Shown here: positions 47,001 to 56,495 of the stretch, one piece after another
Position numbering within the stretch: the first letter of the stretch is position 1
How the letters are laid out: each line of letters starts with the position of its first letter
Assembly: GCF_033118175.1 (NCBI RefSeq)
Contig: NC_083693.1
Coordinates: forward strand, 29,707,981 to 29,771,980
Direction: 5' to 3'
Origin: Dama dama
Lineage: Eukaryota; Chordata; Mammalia; Artiodactyla; Cervidae
DNA: 64,000 bases
Translations under genes and position numbers: made by a program
Notes under the pieces: model-generated
Told to the model about the DNA's origin: nothing
Database searches by the model: none
Seen by the model: the letters and a program-made list of their open reading frames with translations, nothing else

Positions 47001-48601
47001 ACCCAGCACAGCCCTACTGATCCCTTCCATCCGTGGCCCCTTTTGGTTGCCAATCTCCCAGTCAACCCTCTACCTGTCCTGTGAGCCCCACAAGGAAAGA
47101 GCTGGACCCCAAGTCTTGGCACTGGCAGAGCCAAGCAGAGGGAGGTACCCTGGTGGGTGGGAACCCTGAAGCCAGTGCCCTGAGGGTGCCCCCTGGGAAA
47201 GATCCTCACCTTCCTGCCGTGGGCATCTGAGATGCTGTGCCGGGATACATCGAGCAATTCTCCCTCCAGCAGGACGCCATCTCCCCTGAGGATGAGAGAG
47301 AATGAGGGCTTCACTGGTTCTGTCGTCCCCAGGAAAGAACCACAAGTGCAACGGCCCCACCTGCAGGGCATTACAATCCGCCAAAGAAGAGTAACAACCA
47401 CCTCACTCGCTTCTATGAAGGTGACATATGACTACATACGGTGAAGGTGCTTTGTAAACTATTAAGCGTTTACGAAATATAAAGAACTTTACTTTTTTAC
47501 TTAACCAAATTTGGGGGTGGGGTTCTAAGGTCTAAGCTGCTATAAAGTATCTTCCCTTTACACCCGTTTTAAAGCACTTTCATATTTCTGTTCTTATCCA
47601 TTTTTAGAATGGAGAAACCCAGACTCAGAAGTTTCCTGAGAAGACCAAGGTCACAGGGTCCCTCACTGAGAGGAACTCGACCCTCCCTTCCCAATTCCAG
47701 TTTTCATAAAAGCAGAACCTAGGGACTTCCGCCTTCTGAACCATGGAAATGGGAGAGGGGTGGGGGCAACTGAAGGGATGGGAATGAAATGAAACCTCCC
47801 TGGACCTTACCTGTCCCTACCCACCCCTCTTAAGCCCTTCATTCTTTGGTGGTGGTTGTTGGTTGTTCAGTGGCTAAAGTCGTGTCCGACCTTTGGCGAC
47901 CCCATGGACTGCAGCACGCCAGGCTTCCCTGTCCTTCACCATCTCCCCGAGTTTGCTCAAACTCCTTTCTTTGGGTTTGGTCACTGCAAATGGAATGGTC
48001 CATTCTTTCTCATAACCTCCGCGTCCATAATGGCAGGGCTGGGCCCTCCTGATACAACACGCCTCCGGGCAGGCCTTGCGCTCCCCCAACCCTTCCAGGC
48101 CGACTCCCACCCGCTGTCCCCGTCCCTGAGGACACTGTCCTGCTGGAGCTGGGGGGCAGCCTGTGCAAAGGCCTGAAGACAAGGCAAGGGCAGGTGGTGG
48201 CGCGTGGAGTCAGCGGGGCGGGGTAGAGACAAAGGTGGAGGTGAGTAAGCACCGCCTTTTGAGACCCGTTTGGGAGTCGAGACCGACCGTCCGTGAGCGT
48301 CACGCCGATCTGTGTCTCCGAGGTGCGTTCCGAGGGGAGCACTGTGAGAGACGATCCCGAGGCCCTCGAGGTCTTCGGCGAGCCCCGCCTTTCCTCCCAC
48401 CCCCACCCCAACCCCCGCGCGCAATCAGGGAGCCCGGATTCAAAGCAGATGCTCGCGAGCCGACGGAGGCCGGGCCGGGAGGCGGTGGAGAGACGCGGGC
48501 GGAGCCTACCGCTGGTGGGCGGCTGGGTCCCAGGCCCCCGGCAGCCGCGCGCTGCGCACCGCCTTGTTGTGGAGGGCGCTATCGTGGTAGATACGGCTCA
48601 T
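41076..48601 (-). CDS. ARPIN: Arpin, inhibitor of the Arp2/3 complex (complete, six coding exons)
   Basis: Arpin acts downstream of Rac at the lamellipodium edge and inhibits Arp2/3-driven actin branching, competing with WAVE/WASP-type activators through its acidic C-terminus. Six coding exons (48510-48601, 47210-47285, 43691-43823, 42506-42712, 41922-42085, 41076-41084) join into 226 codons plus stop, the same length as human ARPIN as I recall it. The product starts MSRIYHDSALHNKAV, contains YYVLYIRPSRIHRRKFD, NFSATRKVNTGFLMSSY and VAFWMPESEMEAMELELG, and ends AEDEEWDD, the Arp2/3-binding acidic tail. All five introns are GT-AG and phases fit. No frame break is present. The gene is in the same orientation as AP3S2 and 4.4 kb upstream of it. 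Confidence 0.98.
41085..41921. other. ARPIN intron 5
   Basis: An 837-base intron (GTAGGT...CTCTAG on the minus strand). No repeat is recognised. The 196-codon plus-strand frame at 41590-42180 overlaps exon 5 antisense and is not supported. Confidence 0.8.
41922..42085 (-). CDS. ARPIN: ARPIN coding exon 5
   Basis: This 164-base exon completes a split Asp codon (G|AT) and encodes SLAKLEAGTVTKCNFAGD, ASWTDNIMAQK and the acidic EQGDGAEDEEW. The acceptor is tttcag and the donor GTAGGT in phase 0. Unspliced reading would add VGPGR and a stop. Confidence 0.97.
42086..42505. other. ARPIN intron 4
   Basis: A 420-base intron (GTGAGC...TTTCAG). It contains a short tandem-like pair around 42102-42142 (cagaattccctcat repeated). 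No other feature is recognised. Confidence 0.8.
42506..42712 (-). CDS. ARPIN: ARPIN coding exon 4
   Basis: This 207-base exon starts with AG of a split Lys codon and encodes VEAKGDSDRLTLEVLKGLVN, KPELLALTDSLTPAETVAF and WMPESEMEAMELELGAG. It ends with the first base of Asp before GTGAGC. The acceptor is ctgcag. Confidence 0.98.
42717..42761. repeat. 45-bp direct repeat, copy next to the exon 4 acceptor
   Basis: This stretch and 44363-44407 match at about 39 of 45 positions in the same orientation (shared gtgtaaa, tgaagtgtg, atgct, tctgccag). Both may be MIR tails, but they share departures from the MIR consensus. This copy abuts the exon 4 acceptor. Confidence 0.6.
42919..43133 (+). repeat. 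MIR SINE in ARPIN intron 3
   Basis: The MIR order is well kept: gtaagggctctggagccagg, ctgtgtgaccagaggcaagc, tacttaacctctctgtgcct, then gcttagcatgaggcccagca. Confidence 0.85.
43134..43250 (-). repeat. Second MIR SINE, inverted and adjacent
   Basis: In reverse it holds the MIR core: atttacaaatgagaaaacta, gttaagtaatttgcccaagg, ttacacagctagtcggcgga. It directly follows the plus-strand MIR in a tail-to-tail arrangement. Confidence 0.8.
43251..43690. other. ARPIN intron 3, unassigned part
   Basis: GC-rich intronic DNA. Frames of 102-132 codons on either strand are shadows of exon 3 or chance. Confidence 0.6.
43691..43823 (-). CDS. ARPIN: ARPIN coding exon 3
   Basis: This 133-base exon encodes ECYYVLYIRPSRIHRRKFD, PKGNEIEPNFSATRKVN and TGFLMSSY plus one base of the next codon. 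The acceptor is ccccag and the donor GTAGGT. The position of human Arg after KE is Cys here. Confidence 0.98.
43824..45439. other. ARPIN intron 2, left part
   Basis: It contains an (attc)5 microsatellite at 43989-44008 and a MIR-like stretch in plus orientation at about 44240-44410, which includes the second 45-bp direct repeat copy at 44363-44407. About 44580-45040 is diverged old interspersed DNA that I cannot name. Confidence 0.5.
45440..45986 (-). mobile_element. BovB LINE 3' fragment in ARPIN intron 2
   Basis: The reverse BovB landmarks are clear: ccatggactgcagcacacca, ttgcatcaggtagccaaagt, gatctccttgcagtccaagg, atggacctttgtcagcatag. A 19-base unit is duplicated in tandem at 45627-45664 (agggtcttttccagtgact). 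It is non-coding. Confidence 0.93.
45987..46336. other. ARPIN intron 2, unassigned part
   Basis: No feature is recognised. Confidence 0.5.
46338..46470 (+). mobile_element. CHR-type tRNA-derived SINE in ARPIN intron 2
   Basis: It starts gggaattccctggcggcaca, has gtttgatccctggtcgggga and ends in a 19-base A-run at about 46451-46469. Confidence 0.9.
46471..47209. other. ARPIN intron 2, right part
   Basis: C-rich around 46860-47000 (cccaccctccacccccaacc). The minus-strand 169-codon frame over 46892-47401 includes exon 2 but is otherwise intron read-through. Confidence 0.5.
47210..47285 (-). CDS. ARPIN: ARPIN coding exon 2
   Basis: This 76-base exon completes a split Arg codon (CG|G) and encodes GDGVLLEGELLDVSRHSISD then AHGRK. 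The acceptor is cctcag and the donor GTGAGG in phase 0. Confidence 0.98.
47286..48509. other. ARPIN intron 1
   Basis: It holds a MIR-like stretch in reverse (about 47560-47700), the BovB tail at 47855-47970 and, at its start, part of the CpG island. No other exon is seen. Confidence 0.6.
47855..47970 (-). mobile_element. BovB 3' tail fragment
   Basis: In reverse only the extreme 3' end is present: ccatggactgcagcacgcca and ccgagtttgctcaaactc follow a gttgttggttgttcag repeat-like start. Confidence 0.85.
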
Positions 48602-48850
48602 CCTCCCCACGGCCGCGGCGCGCTCGAGGGCTGGCGAACCGAGCGGGCACGCGGGGCTGGGGCGGCGCGAGGGGAAGCTTCCGGAGGACGCGCGGAGGCC
48701 GGCAATTCCCGGCGGCCGATCTGGGGCTGCGCGGCCAGTCCCCGGGCGTTCCCGCGCGGGATTTAAAGGGGCCGAGCCCCATTCCTGTCCGCAGTACCTT
48801 GCTTGGTGGGAAATGGGCTTCCGGGAGGACCGGGCTGGGGCCTTAGCCCG
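48180..48850 (-). promoter_or_regulatory. CpG island, ARPIN promoter and exon 1
   Basis: The block is dense in CpG (cacggccgcggcgcgctcg, ccgggcgttcccgcgcggga) and covers the ARPIN start codon at 48601. The transcription start is probably between 48605 and 48800. The 227-codon plus-strand frame here is a CpG-island artefact. Confidence 0.8.
48510..48601 (-). CDS. ARPIN: ARPIN coding exon 1
   Basis: This 92-base exon encodes MSRIYHDSALHNKAV, RSARLPGAWDPAAHQ and two bases of the next codon (CG). The donor is GTAGGC. The start matches the arpin N-terminus exactly in position. Confidence 0.98.
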
Positions 48851-49258
48851 GAGGTAGGGGTGGGATGAGGGAGAGAGCCACTCTCTTCTCTTTTCTTTCC
48901 CTCGTCCTTGTTACTAGTGGGAGGCCCCTACTCCCTACATGCACAAATTGAGGCTCAGAGAGCCCATAGGATCAGCTCTGATAGAATGCGTTTCCAGAGA
49001 GCAGAAATAGGAAAAAGGGAACGGCCCCTGAGGCGACTCGTGGAGAGTGCCTGCCTGCTCTTTTGCCCAGGTGAGGTCTACAGTGGCCGAGGGAGGGGTT
49101 CTTGGGATCTGTCACGAAGGAGCCTAGGCTTGGGTGTCAGATCAGCTGACCTACCAAGGCTGGAATCCGTGCTGTGTGAGCTTGGGCAAGTGCCTCAACC
49201 TCTCTGAGCTTCTTACTCTGTAAAACGGGGTCAAATCAGAGGGGTTGTAAGGGTTTAA
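48851..49258. other. Intergenic DNA upstream of ARPIN with MIR pieces
   Basis: A MIR in plus orientation lies at about 49125-49258 (gtgtgagcttgggcaagtgc, ctctgagcttcttactctgt), cut by the Bov-tA that follows. A weaker reverse MIR piece sits near 48940-49010. Confidence 0.55.
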
Positions 49259-49470
49259 TGACTTCCCTGGTGGCTCAGTGGTAAAGAACCCTGCCTGCCA
49301 ATGCGGGACACGCAGATTCGATCCCTGAATTGGGAAGATCCCCTGGAGAAGGAAATGGCAACACACTCCAGTATTCTGGCCTGGATAATTCCATGGACTG
49401 AGGAGCCTGGCGGGTCCTACAGCGCACAGGGTCGCAAAGTGTCTGACACTACTGAACGACTAAGCATGCA
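49259..49470 (+). mobile_element. Bov-tA SINE
   Basis: The head acttccctggtggctcagtg and agattcgatccctgaattgg precede a Bov-A body ending acactactgaacgactaagc. Confidence 0.93.
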
Positions 49471-49479
49471 CGCTGTGCA

Positions 49480-49690
49480 CTGCTATATATAAAATAGATA
49501 ACTAGCGAGGACCTACTGTAGAGCAGAGGGAACTCTAGGAAATACTCTAATGACCGGCATAGAAAAAGAATCTCAAAAAGAGTGGGTACATGTGTATGTG
49601 AACTGATTCACTTTGCCATACACCTGAAACTAACACAACATTGTAAATCAACTATACTCCAATAAAAATTTTTTTAAAAATAAAATTTGT
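49480..49690 (+). mobile_element. Artiodactyl L1 3' UTR end
   Basis: It reads gataactagcgaggacctac, acctgaaactaacacaacat and caactatactccaataaaaa followed by a T/A-rich tail, the 3' terminus of cetartiodactyl L1. Confidence 0.8.
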
Positions 49691-49734
49691 CACTAAACCA
49701 AAATCACATAGCTGGTAAATAAAATCAGTTTTCA

Positions 49735-50790
49735 AACCGAAAAAACAAAAACTCCCCAGGCTGATATAAGGAACTCACATAACTCAATAGAAAAGTCGAG
49801 GGAAATGATTTTTAAAAATAGGTCAATGAACTAAATAGATATTTCTCCAAAGAAGACATACATATGGACAAAAGATGTATGAAAAGCGGCTCAGTATCAC
49901 TAATGATCAGAGAAACTCAAACCAAAACCACAATAAGGTATCACCTCACACATGTTAGAATGGCTATTATCAAAAAAACAAAAGGTAAGTGTTAGCAAGG
50001 ATGTGAAGAAAAGGGAACCCTTGTATGGCATTGATGGGAATGGAAATTGGTACAGCCACTATGGAAGACATTATGGAAGTTTCTCATGAAATTAAAAAGA
50101 AAACCACCAAATGATCCAGCAATCTCACTTCTGGGTATATGCACAAGGAAACTGAAATCAAGACATCAAAGGAATGTCCACATGCCCATGTTTCTTTCAG
50201 AACAGCCAAAAAGTAGAAGCAACCTAAATGTCCATCAGTGGATGAATGGAAAAGGAAAATGTGGTATATGCATACTATGGAATATTATTTGAGTTGGAAA
50301 AAAGAAGGAAAGCCTGCCGTTTGCTGCAAAATGGATGAACCTGGAAATGAAAGAAGCCAGGCACAAAAAGACAAGTAGTGCATGATCTCATTTACATGGG
50401 GAATCTAAAATAATCAGACTCATAGAAGCAGAGAGTGGAGAGGCTGTCAGGGTCTGAAAGGGGGAGGAAGAAACAGGCAGGTAGTAGTCAAAGGGCACAG
50501 TGTTTTAGGTGTACAAGATGAATAATACCTGGAGATCTATAACTACAAGATGCCTGTAGTTAACAATATTGTGTTATAAACTTAAACATTAACTGAGGGT
50601 AGATCTTACACTGAATGTTCTTACACACATACAAACACACACACACTACAAAATAATAAGAAGACTTGAGGAAACTTGGAGATGACAATGTTTACAGCAT
50701 AGCTTGTAGTGATGGTTTCATGACTGTGTACTTATCTCCAAGCTCATGAGGTGTATACCTTAAATATGTACAGCTTTTTGTATGTCAGTC
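49735..50790 (+). mobile_element. Old L1 (L1M) ORF2 end and 3' UTR
   Basis: The C-terminal ORF2 and UTR landmarks run in order: aactcaaaccaaaaccacaa, gatgggaatggaaattggta, cagcaatctcacttctgggt, atccatcagtgg-like, actatggaatattatttgag, gtgatggtttcatgactgtg. A CA run lies at 50621-50648. Frames are broken. Confidence 0.88.
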
Positions 50791-50798
50791 ATACCTGG

Positions 50799-50935
50799 GG
50801 ACTTCCTGGTGCTCCAGTGGTTAGGACCCTGTGCCTCCAATGCAGGGGACTCAGATTCAATCCCTGGTCAGGGAATTAAGATACCACATGATGCACCAAG
50901 GGGCAACAAACAAACCTGAATAAAATGATTTAAAA
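50799..50935 (+). mobile_element. CHR-type tRNA-derived SINE
   Basis: It reads ggggacttcctggtgctcca, gattcaatccctggtcaggg and gatgcaccaaggggcaac with an A-rich tail. Confidence 0.88.
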
Positions 50936-50990
50936 AACCAACCAACCAAAATATTCTCAGGTTGGTCACAGCCCCATGGCCAGAATACCG

Positions 50991-51004
50991 CCCCCCCCCC
51001 CCCC
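50991..51004. repeat. C14 homopolymer
   Basis: Fourteen consecutive C residues follow taccg, giving an unbroken G-run on the minus strand. Length may vary or be a sequencing artefact. Confidence 0.9.
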
Positions 51005-51107
51005 ACCTCCTTCCCCTTTCTGTATCATCTTTTTCTTTAAATGGCTCCAAATCTTCACGGCCTTTTATGGCAGCCACTAGCTATATGTGGCTATTTAAAT
51101 TTAAATT

Positions 51108-52312
51108 TTAGTTCAGTGCAGTCGCTCAGTCGTGTCTGACTCTTTGCAACCTCATGGACTGTAGCACGGCAGGCTTCCCTGTCCATCACCAACTCCCGGA
51201 GCCTGCTCAAACTCATGTCCATCAAATCAGTGATGCCATCCAACCATCTCATCCTCTGTTGTCCCTTTCTCCTCCTGCTCTCAATCTTTCCCAGAATCAG
51301 GGTCTTTTGAAATGAGTCAGTTCTTTGCATCAGGTGGCCAAAGTATTGGAGTTTCAGCTTCAACATCCGTCCTTCCAATGAATATTCAGGACTGATTTCC
51401 TTTAGGATGGACTGATTGGATCTCCTTGCAGTCCAAGGGACTCAAGAGTCTTCTCCAACACCACAGTTCAAAAGCATCAATTTTTCGGTGCTCAGCTTTC
51501 TGAGCATACTTTCTGAGCAACTCTCACATCCATACATGGCTACTGGAAAAAACCATACATAACTTTAACTAGATGGACCTTTGTTGGCAAAGTAATGTCT
51601 CTGCTGTTTAATATGCTGTCTAGGTTGGTCATAGCTTTTCTTCCAAGGAGTAAGCATCTTTTAATTTCATGGCTGCAGTCACCATCTACAATGATTTTGG
51701 AGCCCAAGAAAATAAAGTCTCTCACTATTTTCATTGTTTCCCCATCTTATTGCCATGAAGTGATGGGACCGGATGCCATGATCTTAGTTTTTTGAATGTT
51801 GAGTTTTAAACCAGCTTTTTCACTCTCCTCTTTCACTTTCATCAAGAGGCTTTTTAGTTCCTCTTCACTTTCTGCCATAAGGGTGGTATCATCTGCATAT
51901 CTGAGGTTATTGATATTTCTCCTAGCAATCTTGATTCCAGCTTGTACTTCATCCAGTCTGGCATTTCGCATTATGTACTCTGCATATAAGTTAAATAAGC
52001 AAGGTGACAACATACAGCCTTGACACACTCCTTTCCCAATTTGGAACCAGTCGGTTGTTCCATGTCCAGTTCTAACTGTTGCTTCTTGATCTGCATACAG
52101 ATTTCTGAGGAGGCAGGTAAGGTGGTCTTGTATTCCTATCTCTTTAACAATTTTCCACAGTTTGTTGTGATCTACACAGTCAAAGGCTTTGGTGTAGTCA
52201 ATAAAGCAGAAGTAGATGTTTTTCTGGAATTCTGTTGGTTTTTCTATGTTCCAACGGATGTTCATAATTTGATCTCTGGTTCCTCATCTTCTTCTAAATC
52301 CAGCTTGAACAT
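51108..52312 (-). mobile_element. BovB (RTE) LINE, about 1.2 kb, with a long open RT frame
   Basis: The reverse strand carries the 3' end of BovB from the reverse transcriptase palm to the tail. The part over 52265-51747 is open for 172 codons. Downstream pieces are shifted (51734-51540 and 51378-51091). The copy is 5'-truncated near 52312. Confidence 0.95.
51747..52265 (-). pseudogene. BovB reverse transcriptase fragment
   Basis: A 172-codon frame encodes part of the RTE-clade reverse transcriptase. Visible motifs are FIDYTKAFDCVDHNKLWK (palm, first catalytic Asp), QGCMLSPCLFNLYAEYIM, and NLRYADDTTLMAES with the YADD catalytic box, then LLMKVKEESEKAGLKLN. The endonuclease domain and the polymerase N-terminus are missing and the frame breaks after about 51747, so it is a dead fragment although unusually open compared with the other BovB copies here. 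The first Met is probably not the native start. Confidence 0.92.
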
Positions 52313-52746
52313 CTGAATTTTTTAGTTAATTAAACCTAAATAAAATGTAGAGTTCAATTCTTCAGTCTCACTAGCCACATTTCAAGGGCTTAAAAGCTAG
52401 CAACATGTGATCAATGACTACCATGTAGGACAGTTCTGATAAGAACCTTTCCATCATTGCAGAAAGTCCTATTAGACTGCACTGCTGGAAATCCTTTCTT
52501 AGGAAGGGTAATCTGCTTATTGAGCTCTGTGACTTCATCCCATCAGCAGTCAGCTGACCAGGCACCAGCAAGATGGGGAACCAAAAAGAACAAGAAAAAA
52601 AGAATGTTTTTTAAGTTCTGATATTTGTTTCCTAAAAAAGCATCAGTCATCATGGGGGAAGAAAAGAGCTTTGTTGGACTTTCTTACAACTATGTGGGTT
52701 ATCAATGACTCTATATTAAATTATAAACCATGAGGTACAGCATAAG
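52313..52746. other. Unassigned intergenic DNA
   Basis: No feature is recognised. Confidence 0.5.
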
Positions 52747-52945
52747 GATTCCGAGGTGGCTCAGTGGTAAAGAATGCACCTGCCAATTCAGGAGACTCAT
52801 GTTCAATCCCTGGGTTGGAAAGATCCCCTGGAGGAGGAAATGGCAACCCACTCCAGTATTCTTGCATGGATAATTCCGTGGACAGAGGCACTGGTAGGCT
52901 ACAGTCCATGGGGTCAGAAGCAGTCAGACACAACTGCACACACAA
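52747..52945 (+). mobile_element. Bov-tA SINE
   Basis: The head gaggtggctcagtggtaaag and gttcaatccctgggttggaa precede the Bov-A body (acccactccagtattcttgc). Confidence 0.92.
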
Positions 52946-53477
52946 GGTACAACATGGAGATAGTTTAAGCTTCCTCAGTTCCATGGTCTCTTTTAAGGAG
53001 GGTTTGAAGTTCCCTAACAAGGTGTTCACGTGGGTATCTGCTTTTGTTCTTATAGGTAAGAAGGCAATTTTGGTGTAGTCAATTAAGAACACTACCTCCT
53101 TTTGCCCAAATTTTTATTTGCCTTATGTCAGATAATGGAGTGAAAGCTGACATGAGATACATCTAATTTGGGTTTTGTAGAATAAATTTATGTGGTCTGT
53201 AGTCCTTCCCACCTATAATTCAGTTTTCGACAGCTGTCCTGGTGTAGGAGTGCCCTGCCACCCTCTGTGATGATGCATCTGGTATAGGGCACAAAGTGGG
53301 TGACACCGGGGAGAAGGTCAAGAGGTCCCATCACAGGGAAACATGCTCCGACTGTGGGGAGTGTCGGGGAACAAAGTGTAAACTAAGGAGCCAGAAGCTG
53401 CTGCGAAGAGAATTCTTCCACTTAGCAGACAGGTAAAATTGTAAGCCAAGGATTTAATTCTCATTTACCCTAATCAA
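52946..53477. other. Unassigned intergenic DNA
   Basis: No feature is recognised. Confidence 0.5.
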
Positions 53478-53612
53478 GGGAATTCCCTGGTGGTCCAGTG
53501 GTTAGGATTCCATGCTCTCTCTGCCGTGGGCCTGGTGGGTTCAATTCAGTTCCTGGTTGAGGAACTAAGATCCCACAAGCTGTGCAGAGTGGCCAGGAAA
53601 AAAAAAAAAGGA
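53478..53612 (+). mobile_element. CHR-type tRNA-derived SINE
   Basis: It starts gggaattccctggtggtcca, has ttcagttcctggttgaggaa and ends gtggccagg followed by an A-run. Confidence 0.88.
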
Positions 53613-54259
53613 AAACAACAACAAAAAACCCTACTCAAAATGGAAGCACTTTGGGGAGTGTTCTCACTAAAGCTGTGCATGTAATCATAAACACAGCAAA
53701 TTTCTTTTTATCCTTTGCTGGAAAGCAAAAATAGAATTTATCAGGATTTCCATTGGGCACAAATATGTAACAGTAAAACAAACCAGGAGGCAGAGGGGGG
53801 TTCCAGAAGAAACAGTGTGCTAAATTACCACCAATGCAGTGAAATAGCCTGAAGAAAACACACATACATACCACCACAGAGCAAAAGATGCAAAACAAAG
53901 GGAGCACTCAAGAGAGGAAAGCGTAACGTAAAACAGGATGCCAGAATGAGAACTAAACCTATCCATCACATCGAATCAATACATGCAAATGGGGTAAACC
54001 TAGTTTGGAAAGAAAATCTATGCTGAGCCTTTGTAGCAGACATCTCTCAATGCCATATCAGAGCCTCGCAGGCTCCAGCGTCTTTGACCTGTCCTGTCCT
54101 AGCCCCTGCATGGTGATCCACCTCCACCTGGGCTCCAACTGACTTCATGCAGAAACAATGCCCCATACGTCACCTCAAGGCCACACTGCGCCCCTTGCCC
54201 CCAAAGACAGTTGGTCCCAAGGGTGATCCTGAAAAGAAGAGTTTCAGGATAGGACTATG
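53613..54259. other. Unassigned intergenic DNA
   Basis: No exon or confident repeat is recognised. Confidence 0.45.
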
Positions 54260-54342
54260 GGGACTTTCCTGGTTGTCTGTAGTTAAGGCTCCGTGCTGCC
54301 AGTGAGGGTTCAGTTCCTGGTTAGGGAACTAAGATCCCACAA
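54260..54342 (+). mobile_element. Truncated CHR-type SINE
   Basis: It reads gggactttcctggttgtctg and ttcagttcctggttagggaa and stops after agatcccac. Confidence 0.8.
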
Positions 54343-55249
54343 AAGGATAGGATTGTGACACTGGATTTCCTATTGTTCTGACGGCAGTAAGGACAATATT
54401 GATCACGGTAAGTGGGTGGTGGTAATAACCCTTGGCATGAAGTGGCATCAGAATGACTGAGGTTTTCGTCTGGGGTTAATTGGGGGTGGGGTGCAAGTGA
54501 AAGGTGAGATTGAGCTGGAGAACAGAACACAGTATTTGATGGTATGTCAGCAATGATAATTATAAGAAATGTAGAATAGGCTGGCTTTTAGTAAGAGCAT
54601 AAGAAACCTTGCAAAAAAAAACCCGATAGGCTTCGAGTAGCTCACAGCCAACTTAAGATTGTGTAAAAGCCACTAGAGTTTTATGGCAGTTTTTAAGGAG
54701 ACTCTCATCTCCTGCAGCTTCAGGGCCAACTGCTAAAAGTCAGGCTCAGCAGCTGATTGTAAGGGTGCCCACGCTGCCAAAGGAGGCTGAATGGGTAGCT
54801 TTGACAAATCTCCTGTCAAAATCAGGCTCCGCTCAGAAAAGCATGGGACTCTGGGGTGGGGGTGTTGCGTGGATAAAAATGGAAACCTTGATCCCACAGA
54901 TTCCCAGGAGTGTTCCTGACCAGCAGAAGCAGCCCCCTGTCACCGGAATCTGGAGACAGTGTGCAGACCTCACTGGAAGCAGATGCCTCGCAAGATGTCA
55001 TTTGCTTTTCTTACGATCTGCCTCCATCACCACTCACTGTCTCCAGGCCCATAATGAGAATCAGGACTCACCACAACCTGAGCAAGAGGTTACACAGTCC
55101 CTCCTCCTAGAGGCTCAGCTGACTCACCCGAGGAATCACAGGACCTGGTCCACATGTGCCATCTGGAACAAAGGGAAGCTGTGTGGCAGTGGATCCGAGG
55201 TGACTGACCAGGGGGAGTAAAACATACGGCTAGGTTGGAGAGAACGTAT
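54343..55249. other. Unassigned intergenic DNA
   Basis: A 151-codon plus-strand frame (54765-55220) has no domain I can name. It could be a remnant of an old retroelement internal region, but this is a guess. Confidence 0.35.
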
Positions 55250-55361
55250 GTATTTTTGGCTGTGCCATGCAGCATGCAGGATCTTAGTTCCCAGGAACAA
55301 AATCCATGCCCCTTGCATTGGAAGTGTGGAGTCCTAACCACTGGACTACCAGGGAAGTCCT
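55250..55361 (-). mobile_element. CHR-type tRNA-derived SINE
   Basis: The plus strand shows tttttggctgtgccatgcag and ends actggactaccagggaagtc. Confidence 0.88.
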
Positions 55362-55428
55362 GAGAGAATGTATTGCCATGTGGTATTTGCGTGCGAGATG
55401 GCCTTCAATATTATAGTGAAGATGCCTG

Positions 55429-55446
55429 GCTGCTGCTGCTGCTGCT
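55429..55446 (+). repeat. (GCT)6 microsatellite at the Bov-A2 end
   Basis: Six GCT units lie directly before the Bov-A2 sequence, a place where such runs are usual for this SINE. Confidence 0.9.
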
Positions 55447-55713
55447 AAGTCACTTCAGTCGTGTCTGACTCTGTGCGACCCCATAGACAGCAGCCCACCA
55501 GGCTCCGCCATCCCTGGGATTCTCTAGGCAAGAACACTGGAGTGGGTTGCCATTGCCTTCTCCAATGCATGAAAGTGAAAAGTGACAGTGACGTCACTCA
55601 GTCGTGTCCAATTCTTCGCGACCCCATGGACTGCAGCCCACCAAGCTCCTCCGTCCATGGGATTTTCCAGGCAAGAGTACTGGAGTGGGGTGCCATTGCC
55701 TTCTCCAGAAGAT
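55447..55713 (-). mobile_element. Bov-A2 SINE (dimer)
   Basis: Two Bov-A units in reverse follow each other: cagtcgtgtctgactctgtg to gtgggttgccattgccttct, a linker tgcatgaaagtgaaaagtga, and a second unit ending gggtgccattgccttctcc. No tRNA head is present, which defines Bov-A2. Confidence 0.95.
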
Positions 55714-55729
55714 ACCTGGAGCTGGTCTT

Positions 55730-56020
55730 TTTTACTTTAAATAATTTATTTGTTTGTTTTTGACTGTACTAGGACTTGGTTGCTGCATGGACTTTTCTCT
55801 AGTTGTGGCGAGCAGGGGCTACTCTCTAGTTGCGGTGTGCAGGCCTCTCATTGTGGTGGCTTCTCTTGTTGTGGAGCATGGGCTTCAGTTGTTGGGCATG
55901 TGGGCTCCAGAGCACAGGCTTAGTTGCTCCCTGGCATATGAGATCTTCCCGACCCAGAGACTGAACTCATGTCTCCTGCATTGGCAGACGGGTTCTTTCC
56001 CGCTGAGCCACTAGGGAAGC
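55730..56020 (-). mobile_element. Full-length long CHR-type SINE with 15-bp target-site duplication
   Basis: The body reads ggacttggttgctgcatgga, ctagttgtggcgagcagggg, tgagatcttcccgacccaga and ends gagccactagggaag. The 15 bases cctggagctggtctt flank it at 55715-55729 and 56021-56035, so the insertion boundaries are certain. Confidence 0.93.
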
Positions 56021-56035
56021 CCTGGAGCTGGTCTT

Positions 56036-56392
56036 AATTGTATGTGAAGATGGCTACAAAACTTGTACATGACAATGAGGTGGAGATGCCAGAACCTCCT
56101 TGACACACACCTTGACAAGGTGATTACAAAGCTCAGGGAGAGGAGAATGTCAGAAGGAATTCACTATGTAAGACTGAGCACCCACCATCTGACTAGGCCC
56201 AGGAAGGCCCAGGGACACTGAGGGAGAACACGGCCACCAGTCAGTATCTTTCAGAGGCCCCATGGGGTTGATGGGAGTAGATACATGGGTACCACCAGGA
56301 AACTAGACTCCGAAGTAAAAGTCTTTTCAGGGAACTGAGGCTGGCCACCACCTTGAAGGCAACTCTAAGACTAAGGAATCTTTTCTCATGTC
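56036..56392. other. Unassigned intergenic DNA
   Basis: No feature is recognised. Confidence 0.5.
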
Positions 56393-56495
56393 TGGAACTT
56401 TCCTGGGCAGTTCCACTGCAGGGAGCATGGGTTCGATGCCTGGTCAGGAAACTAAGATCCCACATGCCATGTGATTTGGCCAAAAGAAAAACAGA
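56393..56495 (+). mobile_element. Internally deleted CHR-type SINE
   Basis: It jumps from tggaactttcctgggcag to ttccactgcagggagcatgg, so about 20 bases of the usual head are missing. It ends gatttggccaaaag. Confidence 0.8.

Noticed and set aside
48163..48846. 227-codon plus-strand open frame over the ARPIN promoter
   Set aside because: It lies in a CpG island where stop codons are rare, is antisense to ARPIN exon 1, is Arg/Gly/Pro-rich and shows no domain.
54765..55220. 151-codon plus-strand frame, considered as a retroviral gag-like remnant
   Set aside because: No motif could be named and no LTR pair flanks it. It is left as unassigned.
55429..55446. CRISPR-like or other short regular arrays
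   Set aside because: The short repeats seen are microsatellites or SINE tails. No spaced repeat array exists and the DNA is mammalian.
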